The notes below the pieces were generated by a model that saw only the letters and a program-made list of their open reading frames with translations, was not told the origin of the DNA and made no database searches. A DNA stretch of 12,990 nucleotides from Plastoroseomonas sp036499545 (GTDB lineage: Bacteria > Pseudomonadota > Alphaproteobacteria > Acetobacterales > Acetobacteraceae), in assembly GCA_036499545.1 (NCBI GenBank), contig DASYDR010000381.1:1-12990 (forward strand). Direction: 5' to 3'. Made by a program: the position numbers and the translations under genes. Each line of letters starts with the position of its first letter. Within the stretch, counting starts at the first letter, position 1. Shown here piece after piece: positions 1 through 6,197 of this stretch.

Positions 1-310
1 GCTCGGCGCCGGCGCCGTCACCACCCTGTTGCGCGTCTCCCTGCCCAATGCGGCGCTCGGGCTGCTCTATGGCGTGCTGCTGACCAATGCCCGCGCGATG
101 GGCGAATTCGGCGCGGTCTCCGTCGTCTCCGGCCATATCCGCGGCGAGACCAATACCCTGCCGCTGCATGTCGAGATCCTGCACAGCGAATATGACGAGG
201 TCGGCGCCTTCGCCTGCGCCTCCCTGCTGGCCCTGCTCGCCATCGTCACCCTGGTGCTGAAGCTCTGGCTGGAACGGCGCATGCGGCAGCGCGCCGGGGA
301 GGGCGACTGA
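1..310 (+). CDS. cysW: Sulfate/thiosulfate ABC transporter permease CysW, C-terminal part
   Basis: This is the 3' end of an inner-membrane permease that forms half of the sulfate/thiosulfate import channel with CysT/CysU. The reading frame is open from base 2 to a TGA at 308-310, so the start lies outside the window. About 102 residues are visible. They contain the conserved CysW block with LPNAALGLLYGV, the stretch NARAMGEFGAVSVVSGHIRG, and TNTLPLHVEIL. A final hydrophobic helix (ASLLALLAIVTLVLKLWL) is followed by a basic, Arg-rich tail. The region from LPN to MGEFGAV corresponds to the cytoplasmic coupling (EAA-type) loop that contacts the ATPase. The next gene, cysA, starts one base after the stop, as expected for a cys operon. 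Seen: motifs and truncation by the window edge. Known: the family's sulfate role. The identification is firm. Confidence 0.93.
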   Translation, partial: LGAGAVTTLLRVSLPNAALGLLYGVLLTNARAMGEFGAVSVVSGHIRGETNTLPLHVEILHSEYDEVGAFACASLLALLAIVTLVLKLWLERRMRQRAGEGD

Positions 311-311
311 C

Positions 312-1337
312 ATGGCGATCCGCATCGAAGGCGCCGTGAAGCGCTTCGGCCCCAAGGCCCCGGCGATCGAGGATGTGACGCTGGAGACCCGGCCCGGGGA
401 GCTGCTGGCGCTGCTCGGCCCTTCGGGTTCCGGCAAGACCACCTTGCTGCGGGCGATCGCCGGGCTCGAATTCCTCGATGCCGGGCGCATCCTGATCGAT
501 GGCGACGACGCGACGGCGCTGACCGCGCGGGAACGGCGGATCGGCTTCGTGTTCCAGAACTACGCGCTGTTCCGCCATCTCTCGGTGTTCGAGAATGTCG
601 CTTTCGGCCTGCGCGCCCGGCCGCGCCGGCTGCGCCTGACCGAGGCCGAGATCCGCGACCGCGTGCTGCCGCTGCTGCACACCGTGCAGATGGATGGCTT
701 CGCGGAGCGCAAGCCGGCCGCGCTGTCGGGCGGTCAGCGGCAGCGGGTGGCGCTGGCCCGCGCGCTGGCGATCGAGCCGCGGCTGCTGCTGCTGGACGAG
801 CCCTTCGGCGCGTTGGACGCCAAGGTCCGGCGGGAGCTGCGCCGCTGGCTCAGGGAACTGCACGATCGCCTTGGTCTTTCCACGGTCTTCGTCACGCATG
901 ACCAGGAGGAAGCGCTGGAACTCGCGGATCGGGTCGCGATCCTGAACCAGGGCCGGCTGGAGCAGCTCGGCACGCCGCATCAGGTCTACGACACCCCGGC
1001 GACACCCTTCGTGGCGGAGTTCCTGGGCGATGCGCTGCGGGTGCCGGCACGGCTGCGCCGCGCGCTGGTGCCGGACCGCCCGCATGGCGGCCTCGCGATG
1101 GTGCGGCCGCATGATATCGAGCTGCTGCCGCCAGGAGGCCCCGGCGTCCCCGCCATCGTGCGCCGCACCGCGTCGCGCGGTGGCGCCCTGCTGGTGGAGC
1201 TGGAACTGGAGGACGGCAACCGGATCGAGGCCGAGATCGCCCGCGGCGACACCGCGGAGGCCGAAGGGCGCATCGCGCCGGGCACCCGCGTCGGCCTGCG
1301 GGCGCGCATCGCGCATGTCTTCGACGATACGCCCTGA
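312..1337 (+). CDS. cysA: Sulfate/thiosulfate import ATP-binding protein CysA
   Basis: This is the ATPase subunit that powers sulfate/thiosulfate uptake at the cytoplasmic face of the inner membrane. It has 341 residues, close to the family's usual 340-365. Visible motifs are Walker A GPSGSGKT (36-43), Q-loop Q82, ABC signature LSGGQ (138-142), Walker B LLLLDEP (158-164), D-loop ALDA (167-170) and switch His H196. After about residue 240 comes the regulatory TOBE-like domain with the CysA-type MVRPHDIEL block (263-271). The ATG follows the cysW stop by one base and has a purine-rich GGGGAGGG ribosome site inside the end of cysW, so the two genes are co-transcribed and probably translationally coupled. 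Related importers (spermidine, maltose) share the ATPase core, but the CysW neighbour and the RPHDIEL block favour sulfate. It converges with a Bug receptor gene only 10 bases away. Confidence 0.95.
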   Translation: MAIRIEGAVKRFGPKAPAIEDVTLETRPGELLALLGPSGSGKTTLLRAIAGLEFLDAGRILIDGDDATALTARERRIGFVFQNYALFRHLSVFENVAFGLRARPRRLRLTEAEIRDRVLPLLHTVQMDGFAERKPAALSGGQRQRVALARALAIEPRLLLLDEPFGALDAKVRRELRRWLRELHDRLGLSTVFVTHDQEEALELADRVAILNQGRLEQLGTPHQVYDTPATPFVAEFLGDALRVPARLRRALVPDRPHGGLAMVRPHDIELLPPGGPGVPAIVRRTASRGGALLVELELEDGNRIEAEIARGDTAEAEGRIAPGTRVGLRARIAHVFDDTP

Positions 1338-1357
1338 CGGGCGCCGGCTACTCCGGC
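1330..1357. terminator. Two adjacent small hairpins at the convergent cysA/Bug junction
   Basis: The stop codons of two convergent genes lie 10 bases apart. Across the junction are two inverted repeats: CGCCC at 1330-1334 with GGGCG at 1339-1343 (4-base loop), and GCCGG at 1343-1347 with CCGGC at 1353-1357 (5-base loop). Both are GC-only 5-bp stems, and neither is followed by a T-tract on either strand. They could slow polymerase from both directions. Short GC hairpins are common by chance in DNA this rich in GC, so this is only a weak candidate for a bidirectional terminator. Confidence 0.25.
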
Positions 1358-2328
1358 CGCATCCCGGCCCGGCGGGCCACTTCAGCCCAGCGCCCGACAT
1401 CGTCACGGATCCGGGTCGCGAAGGCATCCGGCCCGGCAAAGGCGGGGATCGAGGCCTGGGTCGCCAGCCGCTCCCGCGTATCGGCCCGCTGCAGCAGGGC
1501 GGCGAGTGCGTCGGAGACGCGCTGGACGATCGGCGCCGGGGCGCCATGCGGTGCCAGCACCCCGAACCAGACGCCGGAATCCGCCACGTCATGGCCGAGC
1601 TCGGCCAGCGTCGGCACATCCGGCAATTCCGGCGCGCGTTGCGGGCCGAACACCACCAGCGGCCGCAGCTGGTCGGCGCGATAGGGGCCGATGGCGCCGA
1701 CCAGGGTCTGCAGCATCAGCGGCACCCGGCCGGCCAGCACGTCCTGCAGCGCCGGCGCGGTGCCGCGATAGGGGACATGGGTGATGTCGATGCCGAGCGC
1801 CTGGCGCAGCGTCTCCCCGCCGAAATGCCCGTTGCCGCCATTGCCGGTGCTGGCATAGCCGAGTTGGCCGGGATTGGCCTTCGCCGCGGCGACGACCTCA
1901 TCCAGTGTCCGCCAGGGCTGTCCGGTGCCGCACCAGAAGACATTGGGCGAGGTCGCGACCAGGCCGATCGGCGCGAAGCTCGTCACCGGGTCATAGGGCA
2001 GCCGGGCATAGACGCTGGCATTCATCACCAGCGAATTGGATGCGAAGAGCAGGGTGTAGCCATCCGGCGCCGCCCGCGCGACGACCTCGGCGGCCAGCAC
2101 CGAATTGGCGCCGGGCCGGTTCTCGAACACCACCGGCTGGCCGATCGCCTCCTGCAGGCCGCTGGCGATCAGGCGGCCGACGATGTCGGTCGGGCCGCCG
2201 GGCGGGAAGCCCATCAGCATGCGCACCGGCCGTTCCGGCCAGCCCTGCGCCCGTGCCAGCCGAGGTGCCGCCAGCGCCGCCGGCATGGCCAGCAGCGCTC
2301 GGCGGCCGATCCGCTGTCGTGCCGTCAT
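1348..2328 (-). CDS. Bug-family (TctC-like) periplasmic substrate-binding receptor 1
   Basis: This is a 326-residue receptor of the Bug/tripartite tricarboxylate family, which binds small, mostly carboxylated metabolites in the periplasm. An export signal lies at 1-27: RIGRR, a hydrophobic Ala/Leu stretch, then A-R-A before the likely cleavage site. The adjacent arginines (R9-R10) suggest Tat export, but Sec is possible. Family motifs are FPPGGPTD (41-48), ENRPGA (69-74), PDGYTLL (88-94) and the later THVPYRG. The start is supported by an AGGGGGG ribosome site about 7 bases upstream. It is the last gene of the minus-strand LysR/amidohydrolase/Rieske unit, 35 bases after the Rieske stop. No TctA or TctB membrane partners are in the window, so its transport partner is unknown. 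The ligand cannot be predicted; a substrate or product of the neighbouring amidohydrolases is a reasonable inference. Confidence 0.93.
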   Translation of the reverse strand: MTARQRIGRRALLAMPAALAAPRLARAQGWPERPVRMLMGFPPGGPTDIVGRLIASGLQEAIGQPVVFENRPGANSVLAAEVVARAAPDGYTLLFASNSLVMNASVYARLPYDPVTSFAPIGLVATSPNVFWCGTGQPWRTLDEVVAAAKANPGQLGYASTGNGGNGHFGGETLRQALGIDITHVPYRGTAPALQDVLAGRVPLMLQTLVGAIGPYRADQLRPLVVFGPQRAPELPDVPTLAELGHDVADSGVWFGVLAPHGAPAPIVQRVSDALAALLQRADTRERLATQASIPAFAGPDAFATRIRDDVGRWAEVARRAGMRPE

Positions 2329-2363
2329 TGTATGTCCCCCCTGTGTGCGGCGTGGCGCGGCGG

Positions 2364-2780
2364 TCAGGCCTCCACGACCACGTAGTCATCCTCGATGCGG
2401 ACCGGGAAGGTCTCCGCGACATAGGGGCCTTCCACCAGTTCGGCTCCCTTCGCGACGGCGGCGGGGAAGCTGCGCACCTTCATGCGGCGCGGGTCGAACC
2501 AGGATTTCCCGGTGCGGATATCGAACTCCCAGGCATGCCAGGGGCAGCGCACCATCTCGCCACGGCGGGAATAGCGGTACTCGCCCGGCTCGCTGCTCTC
2601 GACATGGCCGGTGACGATGCCGCTGCAGAGCGAGCCGCCCTGATGCGGGCAGCGGTCGAGCAGCGCGAAGAACTCGCCGTCCAGGTTGAAGACCGCGATC
2701 CGGCGGCCAGCCGCCTCGACCAGCTTGCGGCCGCCGGGCGGGATCTCGCCCAGCGCCGCCACGACATGACGCGCCGGCAT
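2364..2780 (-). CDS. Rieske [2Fe-2S] ferredoxin-like protein with long inter-motif spacer
   Basis: This is a soluble 138-residue single-domain Rieske protein, probably an electron carrier or a small partner of an oxygenase. Cluster ligands are visible as C44-P-H46 in RCPHQGG and C79-P-W-H82 in RCPWHAWEFD, followed by a TGKS turn. The chain ends with a run of acidic and hydrophobic residues (DDYVVVEA). The gap between H46 and C79 is 32 residues, about twice the usual 15-17. It holds an extra stretch, around residues 54-76, rich in Glu, Ser, Arg and Tyr. The ATG is chosen because it lies one base after the stop of the upstream amidohydrolase; no strong ribosome site is visible, which points to translational coupling. 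The frame remains open upstream, but that part only mirrors the amidohydrolase. No terminal oxygenase or reductase is encoded nearby, so its redox partner is unknown. Confidence 0.9.
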   Translation of the reverse strand: MPARHVVAALGEIPPGGRKLVEAAGRRIAVFNLDGEFFALLDRCPHQGGSLCSGIVTGHVESSEPGEYRYSRRGEMVRCPWHAWEFDIRTGKSWFDPRRMKVRSFPAAVAKGAELVEGPYVAETFPVRIEDDYVVVEA

Positions 2781-2781
2781 C

Positions 2782-3903
2782 TCAGAAGCCGTAGGCCCGG
2801 CGGGCATTGCCGCCCCAGATCGCCTGGCGCTGTTCCAGCGGGATGATCGACGGGATCGCCAGGCGCGGATCGTCGAAATCCCAATGCGGATAGTCGCTGG
2901 CGAACAGGATCCGCTCCGGCCCGATCCATTCGATGAGGTCGAGCAGATGCTCAGGCTTCTCCGGCTCCTCCATCGGCTGGGTGGAGACCCAGACATGCTC
3001 GCGCAGATATTCGGACGGCGCGCGCGTCAGATGCGGCACTTCCGACTTCAGCGTCTTCCAGTGCTTGTCGAGCCGCCAGGCCAGCGCCGGCAGCCAGCCG
3101 AAGCCGCATTCGATCAGGATGATCTTCAGCTTCGGGAACCGTTCGAAGACGCCTTCGACGACCAGGCTGGTCATCTGCGGCTGGCAGGAGGTGGCGTGTT
3201 CCGACACTTCCTCGATGTAGAAGCTCGGCCAGCCGGCATTGGTCATCGGCCAGCCGCTGTAGCCGAAGGCGTGGAAGGCGACCGGCAGGCCCACTTCCTG
3301 CGCCGCTTCGTAGATCGGCCAGTAGCGCTGCTTGCCGACCGGCTCCGCGGTGCGGCTCATCATCAGCACCTGGCAGAAATCGCGGCGGCCGGCCCAATGC
3401 CGGATCTCGGCGGCCGAGGCCTCGGCATCCTCATAGGGGACGACGATGCTGGCATGCAGGCGCGGTTCCGGCCGCGTCCATTCCTCCAGCTGCCATTCGT
3501 TCACGGCGCGCGCCATGGCGGCGGAGAACAGGTTGTTCTGGTCGCCCTGGCCGGAGGGCTGCAGCGGGTTCAGCACGCCGGCATCGACGCCGTAGTGATC
3601 GAGGTGCTGGGTGCGCAGGAAGCCGAGATCGGATGCCGGCGATCCGCCGGGCGGCCAGGCGTCGCGCCGGGACGCGAGCGGCTGCGCCTTGGGGAAGGGC
3701 GGCTGGCCGCGGGTGAAGCCGTGCCGCGCGCGGATGCCATAGGCCTGCAGGTACTCCCACCAGCGCTGCGACAGGTAGGGCTTGAAGACGTCGAGCGAAT
3801 GCGCGCGCGGGTGGATGTCGACATCGATCAGCCCGAGCGTCGCCTGCGGCGGGCGGCCCGGCGCCAGGCCTTCGGCCTGCCCGGGAGGGACGATGAGGTT
3901 CAT
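2782..3903 (-). CDS. Metal-dependent amidohydrolase B (amidohydrolase_2 / ACMSD-like)
   Basis: This is a 373-residue TIM-barrel enzyme of the amidohydrolase_2 (COG2159-like) family, whose characterised members include decarboxylases (ACMSD, resorcylate, carboxyvanillate), hydratases and hydrolases. Likely metal-site residues are the D29-I-H31 motif after strand 1 (IDVDIHP), H211 (VAFHAFG) and D337 (FASDYPH). E265 (LIECG) sits where the family often has a conserved polar or acidic residue. Trp-rich stretches such as QRWWEYLQ (46-53) and GFGWLPALAWRLDKHW (267-282) are typical of one large uncharacterised subgroup. The start overlaps the upstream paralog's stop as ATGA and has a GGAAGGGG ribosome site about 7 bases away. 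The Rieske gene begins one base after its stop. Whether it decarboxylates, hydrates or hydrolyses cannot be told from sequence. Family membership is secure; substrate is unknown. Confidence 0.88.
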   Translation of the reverse strand: MNLIVPPGQAEGLAPGRPPQATLGLIDVDIHPRAHSLDVFKPYLSQRWWEYLQAYGIRARHGFTRGQPPFPKAQPLASRRDAWPPGGSPASDLGFLRTQHLDHYGVDAGVLNPLQPSGQGDQNNLFSAAMARAVNEWQLEEWTRPEPRLHASIVVPYEDAEASAAEIRHWAGRRDFCQVLMMSRTAEPVGKQRYWPIYEAAQEVGLPVAFHAFGYSGWPMTNAGWPSFYIEEVSEHATSCQPQMTSLVVEGVFERFPKLKIILIECGFGWLPALAWRLDKHWKTLKSEVPHLTRAPSEYLREHVWVSTQPMEEPEKPEHLLDLIEWIGPERILFASDYPHWDFDDPRLAIPSIIPLEQRQAIWGGNARRAYGF

Positions 3904-4982
3904 GCCGATACCCCTTCCGTGACAGTGGCCTGGATGCGGCCATAGGTGGCGAGCGCATTGTCGCGCAGCAGCTTCGGCAGCAGCGACGCCGGGATCCCGG
4001 CGGGAATGCGGGCATCGCCTTCGAACTGCGCGTGCGGCCAGTCGCTGGCCCAGAGCAGCATGGCGTCGGAGCGCAGGTGGTCCAGGAAGCGTGCGACGGT
4101 CGCCGCATCCTCCGGCACGTCGAAGGGCTGCACGGTCAGGCGCACCTGGTCGCGCACGATCTCGGCCGGCGGGCGGTTCACCCAGGGCACCTCGAAGCGC
4201 ACGCCCTTCCAGGTCTTCTGCAGCCGCCAGAGAAAGCCCGGCAGCCAGGAGACGCCGGATTCCAGCAGCACCACCTTCAGCTCGGGGAACTTGGTCAGCG
4301 CGCCTTCGGTGATCAGGCTCGCGAGCTGGCTCTGGAAACCCTGCGCCTGGGCGACGTAATCCTCCAGGTACCAGGACGGCCAGCCGACCGAGGTGACCGG
4401 GTTGCGATAGGCGCTGCCGGCATGGATCGCCAGCGGCAGGCCATGCTTCACGCAGGCCTGCCAGACCGGCCAGTACTGGCGGCGTCCCAGCGGCTGCTCG
4501 CCCATCACCAGCGCCAGCACCTGCACGAAGCGGCGGTCGCCGGCCAGGCGCTCGATTTCCTCCACCGCGCGTTCCACCGATTGCAGCGGCAGGATGATGG
4601 AGGCGCGCAGCCGCGGGTCGCGGTCCAGCCATTCCGCGCGCACCCAGTCGTTCAGCGCCCGGGTGAAGGCGACGGCCATATCCTCGTTCAGCACCATCTG
4701 GACGCCGTAGAGGCAGTTCAGGATGCCGATATCGGTATCCCAGGGGTCCAGTGCCTGGGCGCGCAGGGTCTCGACGCTGTGCGGCGCCTCGCCTTTCGCG
4801 TCGCGCCAGTCGGCGCGGGTGGTGAGCGGCGCGTTCGGCGGATAGCTCTGGCTGTCGAGATGCGTGATGCCGCGCTCGGTGAGCTGGTCGCGCCAGAATT
4901 CGTCGAGATAGGGCGCCAGCGCCTGCATGCCGGGCACCCAGGGATGCAGATCGCAATCGATGGCATGGCGGATCTGGACCAT
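3900..4982 (-). CDS. Metal-dependent amidohydrolase A (amidohydrolase_2 / ACMSD-like)
   Basis: This is a 360-residue cytosolic enzyme and a diverged paralog of the next gene in the operon. Candidate metal ligands are D11-L-H13 (IDCDLHP), H187 (LAIHAGS) and D314 (WASDWPH), with E241 in LLESG at the equivalent position. The shared block around residues 198-253 (VGWPSWYLED, LITEGALTKFPELKVVLLESG, WLPGFLWRLQKTW) aligns closely with the neighbour's equivalent block. The start is well supported by AGGAGGA about 5 bases upstream of the ATG. The frame is open further upstream, but that stretch only mirrors the LysR gene. Its stop overlaps the next start by four bases (ATGA). The two enzymes may act on successive intermediates or form one hetero-oligomer. 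Because the family includes nonoxidative decarboxylases and lactone or amide hydrolases, I do not name a substrate. Confidence 0.88.
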   Translation of the reverse strand: MVQIRHAIDCDLHPWVPGMQALAPYLDEFWRDQLTERGITHLDSQSYPPNAPLTTRADWRDAKGEAPHSVETLRAQALDPWDTDIGILNCLYGVQMVLNEDMAVAFTRALNDWVRAEWLDRDPRLRASIILPLQSVERAVEEIERLAGDRRFVQVLALVMGEQPLGRRQYWPVWQACVKHGLPLAIHAGSAYRNPVTSVGWPSWYLEDYVAQAQGFQSQLASLITEGALTKFPELKVVLLESGVSWLPGFLWRLQKTWKGVRFEVPWVNRPPAEIVRDQVRLTVQPFDVPEDAATVARFLDHLRSDAMLLWASDWPHAQFEGDARIPAGIPASLLPKLLRDNALATYGRIQATVTEGVSA

Positions 4983-4999
4983 GCTTCCTCCTGCTGGCC

Positions 5000-5023
5000 G
5001 CGCAACGGCGCGGGCTTTTGCGC
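5000..5023 (-). other. Possible hairpin between LysR gene and amidohydrolase A
   Basis: In the 44-base gap between the LysR stop and the amidohydrolase A start, GCGCAA (5000-5005) pairs with TTGCGC (5018-5023) across a 12-base loop. In the minus-strand transcript it would sit just upstream of the ribosome site of the amidohydrolase gene. It could adjust the expression ratio of regulator to enzymes, or be chance. No T-tract follows, so it is not a convincing terminator. Confidence 0.2.
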
Positions 5024-5026
5024 AAG

Positions 5027-5923
5027 CTAGACCCGCGTCGCGACTTCCGACAACAGCCAGTCCCGGAAGGCGCGCAGCGCCGGCACCTCCGCCGCTTCTT
5101 CCGGATAGGCGAGCAGATAGGCCTCGCTGCCGCGCAGAGGCTGCTCGAAGGGGGCGGCGAGCCGGCCGTCGGCCAGCTCCTGGGCGACCAGGAAGCGCGG
5201 CAGCAGCGCGACGCCGAGGCCGGCGGCGGCGGCTTCGGCCACCATGGCCATGTTGTGGAATTGCGGGCCGCGCAGCGCTTCCGGGGCGGCGCAGCCGGCT
5301 TCGGCGAACCATTGCACCCAGCCGCGCGGCCGCGTCGTCTGCTGCAGCAGCGTCTGCCGCAGCAGGTCGGCGGCGCCGTGCAGGTCGGGCAGCAGCGCCG
5401 GCGCGCAGATCGGCACCCGCGCATCCTCGACCAGGCGATGGGTGACGATGCCGGGCCGGTCCTCCTCGCCGAGGAAGACGGCGGCATCCACATCCTCGGC
5501 CGCGAAGTCGAGCCGCGTCATCCGGGTCTCGTAGTTGCGGAAATTCAGCATCACGCGTGGATACGCCGCCTGGAAGCCGGCCAGGCGCGGCACCAGCCAG
5601 CGGGCGCCGAAGGTGGGTGAGACGGAAAGCGTCAGGGTGCCGCCGCCGCCGCGATGGGCCAGCAGCTCCAGCGTCGCCCCCTCGATCCGCGCCAGGCTGC
5701 CCCGGACCTGCGGCGCATAGGCGGCGCCGGCCGGGGTCAGCACCAGGCGCTGCCGCACGCGCTGGAACAGCCGCAGCCCGAGCAGCGCCTCCAGCCCCGC
5801 CAATTGCCGGCTGACCGCGCTTTGCGTCAGCCGCAGCTCCTCCGCCGCGCGGGAGACGCTGAGGTGGCGGGCGCAGGCCTCGAAGGCTTGCAGGGCGGCG
5901 GTGGCGGGCACGTGGCGGCGCAT
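5027..5923 (-). CDS. LysR-family transcriptional regulator (GcvA-like subgroup)
   Basis: This is a 298-residue LysR-type regulator, the usual length. The N-terminal winged helix-turn-helix spans about residues 7-65, with the recognition region SRAAEELRLTQSAVSRQLAGLE (24-45, split here by the helix turn) and the GLRLFQR linker to the wing. The effector domain starts near residue 90 with TLTLSVSPTFGARWLVPRL, a form typical of GcvA/TrpI-like regulators. The ATG is placed at MRRHVPA, giving a standard N-terminus, with an AGGA ribosome site 8 bases upstream. The open frame continues further upstream without any recognisable sequence. It is the first gene of the minus-strand amidohydrolase unit and is transcribed divergently from Bug receptor 2 and hyuAB. 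By family habit it would bind the intergenic region and control both directions in response to a small-molecule inducer. The inducer is unknown. Confidence 0.93.
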   Translation of the reverse strand: MRRHVPATAALQAFEACARHLSVSRAAEELRLTQSAVSRQLAGLEALLGLRLFQRVRQRLVLTPAGAAYAPQVRGSLARIEGATLELLAHRGGGGTLTLSVSPTFGARWLVPRLAGFQAAYPRVMLNFRNYETRMTRLDFAAEDVDAAVFLGEEDRPGIVTHRLVEDARVPICAPALLPDLHGAADLLRQTLLQQTTRPRGWVQWFAEAGCAAPEALRGPQFHNMAMVAEAAAAGLGVALLPRFLVAQELADGRLAAPFEQPLRGSEAYLLAYPEEAAEVPALRAFRDWLLSEVATRV

Positions 5924-5976
5924 GCGATTCGTCCTGGGGAGGGCCGGGCGGCCCGAAGGTCCGGATCGGCCGGGCA

Positions 5977-6003
5977 GATCATCAGGGTCATTCCCGATCA
6001 TCA
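5977..6003. repeat. Direct repeat GATCATCA, two copies 19 bases apart
   Basis: GATCATCA occurs at 5977-5984 and again at 5996-6003, with start-to-start spacing of 19 bases (close to two helical turns). It lies in the AT-richer part of the leader of the LysR gene, 53 bases from its start. It may be a paired protein site or chance. Confidence 0.4.
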
Positions 6004-6090
6004 TGAAGGCATGAACAGGTTTCAGTTGCGACTCTTCCCGTTCCAGGGAACCTTGGCTTCGGCGCTGTTCACAGCGGCGAGAGCTGCTGC

Positions 6091-6115
6091 GGCTCATGCA
6101 GGGATTGCATGAGCC
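6091..6115. promoter_or_regulatory. Perfect 10+10 inverted repeat, candidate LysR binding site
   Basis: The arms GGCTCATGCA (6091-6100) and TGCATGAGCC (6106-6115) are exact reverse complements around a 5-base centre, GGGAT. Inside it, T6097 and A6109 are separated by 11 bases, giving the T-N11-A core with flanking dyad that LysR-type regulators recognise. It lies 82 bases upstream of the Bug receptor 2 start and 167 bases from the LysR gene start. That is a sensible place for the recognition site of an activator of the plus-strand operon. The same sequence could also form an RNA hairpin, but its position upstream of a coding gene and lack of a T-tract favour an operator. The repeat is seen directly; the regulator assignment is inference. 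Confidence 0.65.
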
Positions 6116-6197
6116 AAGGCGACCATGAAGCCAGCCGGGCGATGTACCCGGCGGCGCAGGGATGACCGCCGCCCCGGCCAGGCCAGGAGGTGACAAG

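Larger units (their letters stand above)
5924..6197. promoter_or_regulatory. Divergent intergenic control region, LysR versus Bug receptor 2
   Basis: These 274 bases separate the divergent starts and contain no convincing gene; the short open frames seen here lack family motifs. The middle (about 5976-6060) is less GC-rich than the flanks, as expected for promoters, but I cannot assign -35/-10 boxes with confidence. It holds a perfect dyad (6091-6115) and an 8-base direct repeat (5977-6003). The Bug start has a strong AGGAGGTGA ribosome site at about 6185-6193. Confidence 0.6.

Noticed and set aside
1030..2385. Plus-strand 451-codon frame overlapping cysA and Bug receptor 1
   Set aside because: It is out of frame with cysA and antisense to the Bug gene. 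Its composition is Arg-rich and repetitive, and no motifs are present.
2782..5493. A 903-codon minus-strand frame that could suggest a giant fusion protein
   Set aside because: Only its last 373 codons resemble a real protein (amidohydrolase B). The upstream part is an out-of-frame reading of amidohydrolase A and the LysR gene. The ATGA overlap at 3900-3903 and the ribosome site support the shorter gene.
6091..6115. The dyad as an intrinsic terminator
   Set aside because: It has no T-tract on either side and lies upstream of a gene start, far from any gene end, so an operator is more likely.
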